Part shown: positions 5,365-5,522 of the stretch, one piece after another
How the letters are laid out: each line of letters opens with the position of its first letter
How positions within the stretch are numbered: the stretch's first letter is position 1
Assembly (NCBI GenBank): GCA_946491915.1
Contig: CAMLYR010000096.1
Span: 1 to 5,522 of the forward strand
From: an uncultured Clostridium sp.
GTDB taxonomy: Bacteria; Bacillota_A; Clostridia; TANB77; CAG-508
DNA: 5,522 nt
Reading direction: 5' to 3'
Program-made: the position numbers and the translations under genes
Notes under the pieces: generated by a model
Told to the model about the DNA's origin: nothing
Databases searched by the model: none
Seen by the model: only the letters and a program-made list of their open reading frames with translations

Positions 5365-5522
5365 TTACGCTTCTTCACTTCTACACTCAATCTCCGATCC
5401 GTCCAGAAACACCACCAGCAATGTCCCATCCTCAAACACCTTGATATGGTCCAGCGTTTTCAGCATGAAATCCGTGTCCATCTCTTTCAGTGGCTTCGCA
5501 TCTTTTGTATATTCCACAAATT
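5365..5522 (-). CDS. Serine recombinase, C-terminal fragment (5' end outside window)
   Basis: This is an open frame of 51 codons ending in TAA and running off the right edge of the window, so only the C-terminus is visible. The peptide contains KEMDTDFMLKTLDHIKVFEDG followed by a short beta-rich stretch (TLLVVFLDGSEIE). Large serine recombinases and resolvases of Clostridia typically end in this way: a helix, then 'I.V.EDG...V.F.DG.E', after the recombinase and zinc-ribbon domains. Those catalytic domains lie outside the window, so the assignment rests on this tail pattern alone. Such enzymes cut and rejoin DNA at attachment sites using a serine nucleophile, and they excise or integrate mobile elements. 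A strong terminator follows the stop by 8 bp, which separates it transcriptionally from the kinase-helicase gene. Its G+C (about 44%) is higher than that of the next two genes. An unrelated protein with a similar tail cannot be excluded. Confidence 0.6.
   Translation of the reverse strand, partial: FVEYTKDAKPLKEMDTDFMLKTLDHIKVFEDGTLLVVFLDGSEIECRSEEA

Overview
The window looks like an accessory, mobile-element-borne segment of a low-GC Firmicute, most likely a gut-type Clostridia genome. The signs are strong AAGGAG/AGGAGG ribosome binding sites, A+T-rich coding sequence, the C-terminal end of a clostridial-type large serine recombinase, and a small helix-turn-helix/double zinc-knuckle protein of a kind common beside such recombinases in Clostridia. 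This placement is an inference from style, not a database match. Every gene I accept is on the minus strand, so the window reads from right to left.

Reading in the direction of transcription: (1) 5365-5522 is the last 51 codons of a probable serine recombinase, cut by the window edge and closed by a clear rho-independent terminator (5321-5356). (2) After a short spacer with a weak promoter candidate comes a 1044-residue protein (2105-5239) that fuses an N-terminal Hanks-type Ser/Thr kinase domain to a C-terminal superfamily 1 DNA2/Upf1-like helicase, with about 300 residues of unassigned sequence between them. (3) Its TAA stop overlaps the ATG of a 430-residue partner (813-2105) in a TAATG junction, with an AGGAGG site inside the last helicase codons. 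The partner has a winged-helix-like N-terminal part and is otherwise unrecognised. (4) A 129-bp gap holds a perfect TTGACA -35 box and two near-identical 11-bp operator-like repeats 22 bp apart. (5) A 158-residue HTH/zinc-knuckle protein follows (207-683). (6) The left 206 bp is non-coding as far as I can see. It contains two copies of AGGGGTGAAGTTTnnCAG, each enclosed by a different 10-bp stem.

The kinase-helicase and its partner are visibly more A+T-rich (about 20-35% G+C in four sampled 60-base lines) than the recombinase tail (about 44%) and the HTH/zinc gene (about 40% in sampled lines). The simplest model is a two-gene cargo carried between the recombinase and accessory genes of a mobile element. 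A kinase joined to a nucleic-acid helicase and translationally coupled to a DNA-binding-like partner suggests anti-phage or anti-plasmid defence, with phosphorylation as switch or effector and the helicase as sensor or motor. I cannot match the pair to a named defence system, so it is the best candidate here for an undescribed one.
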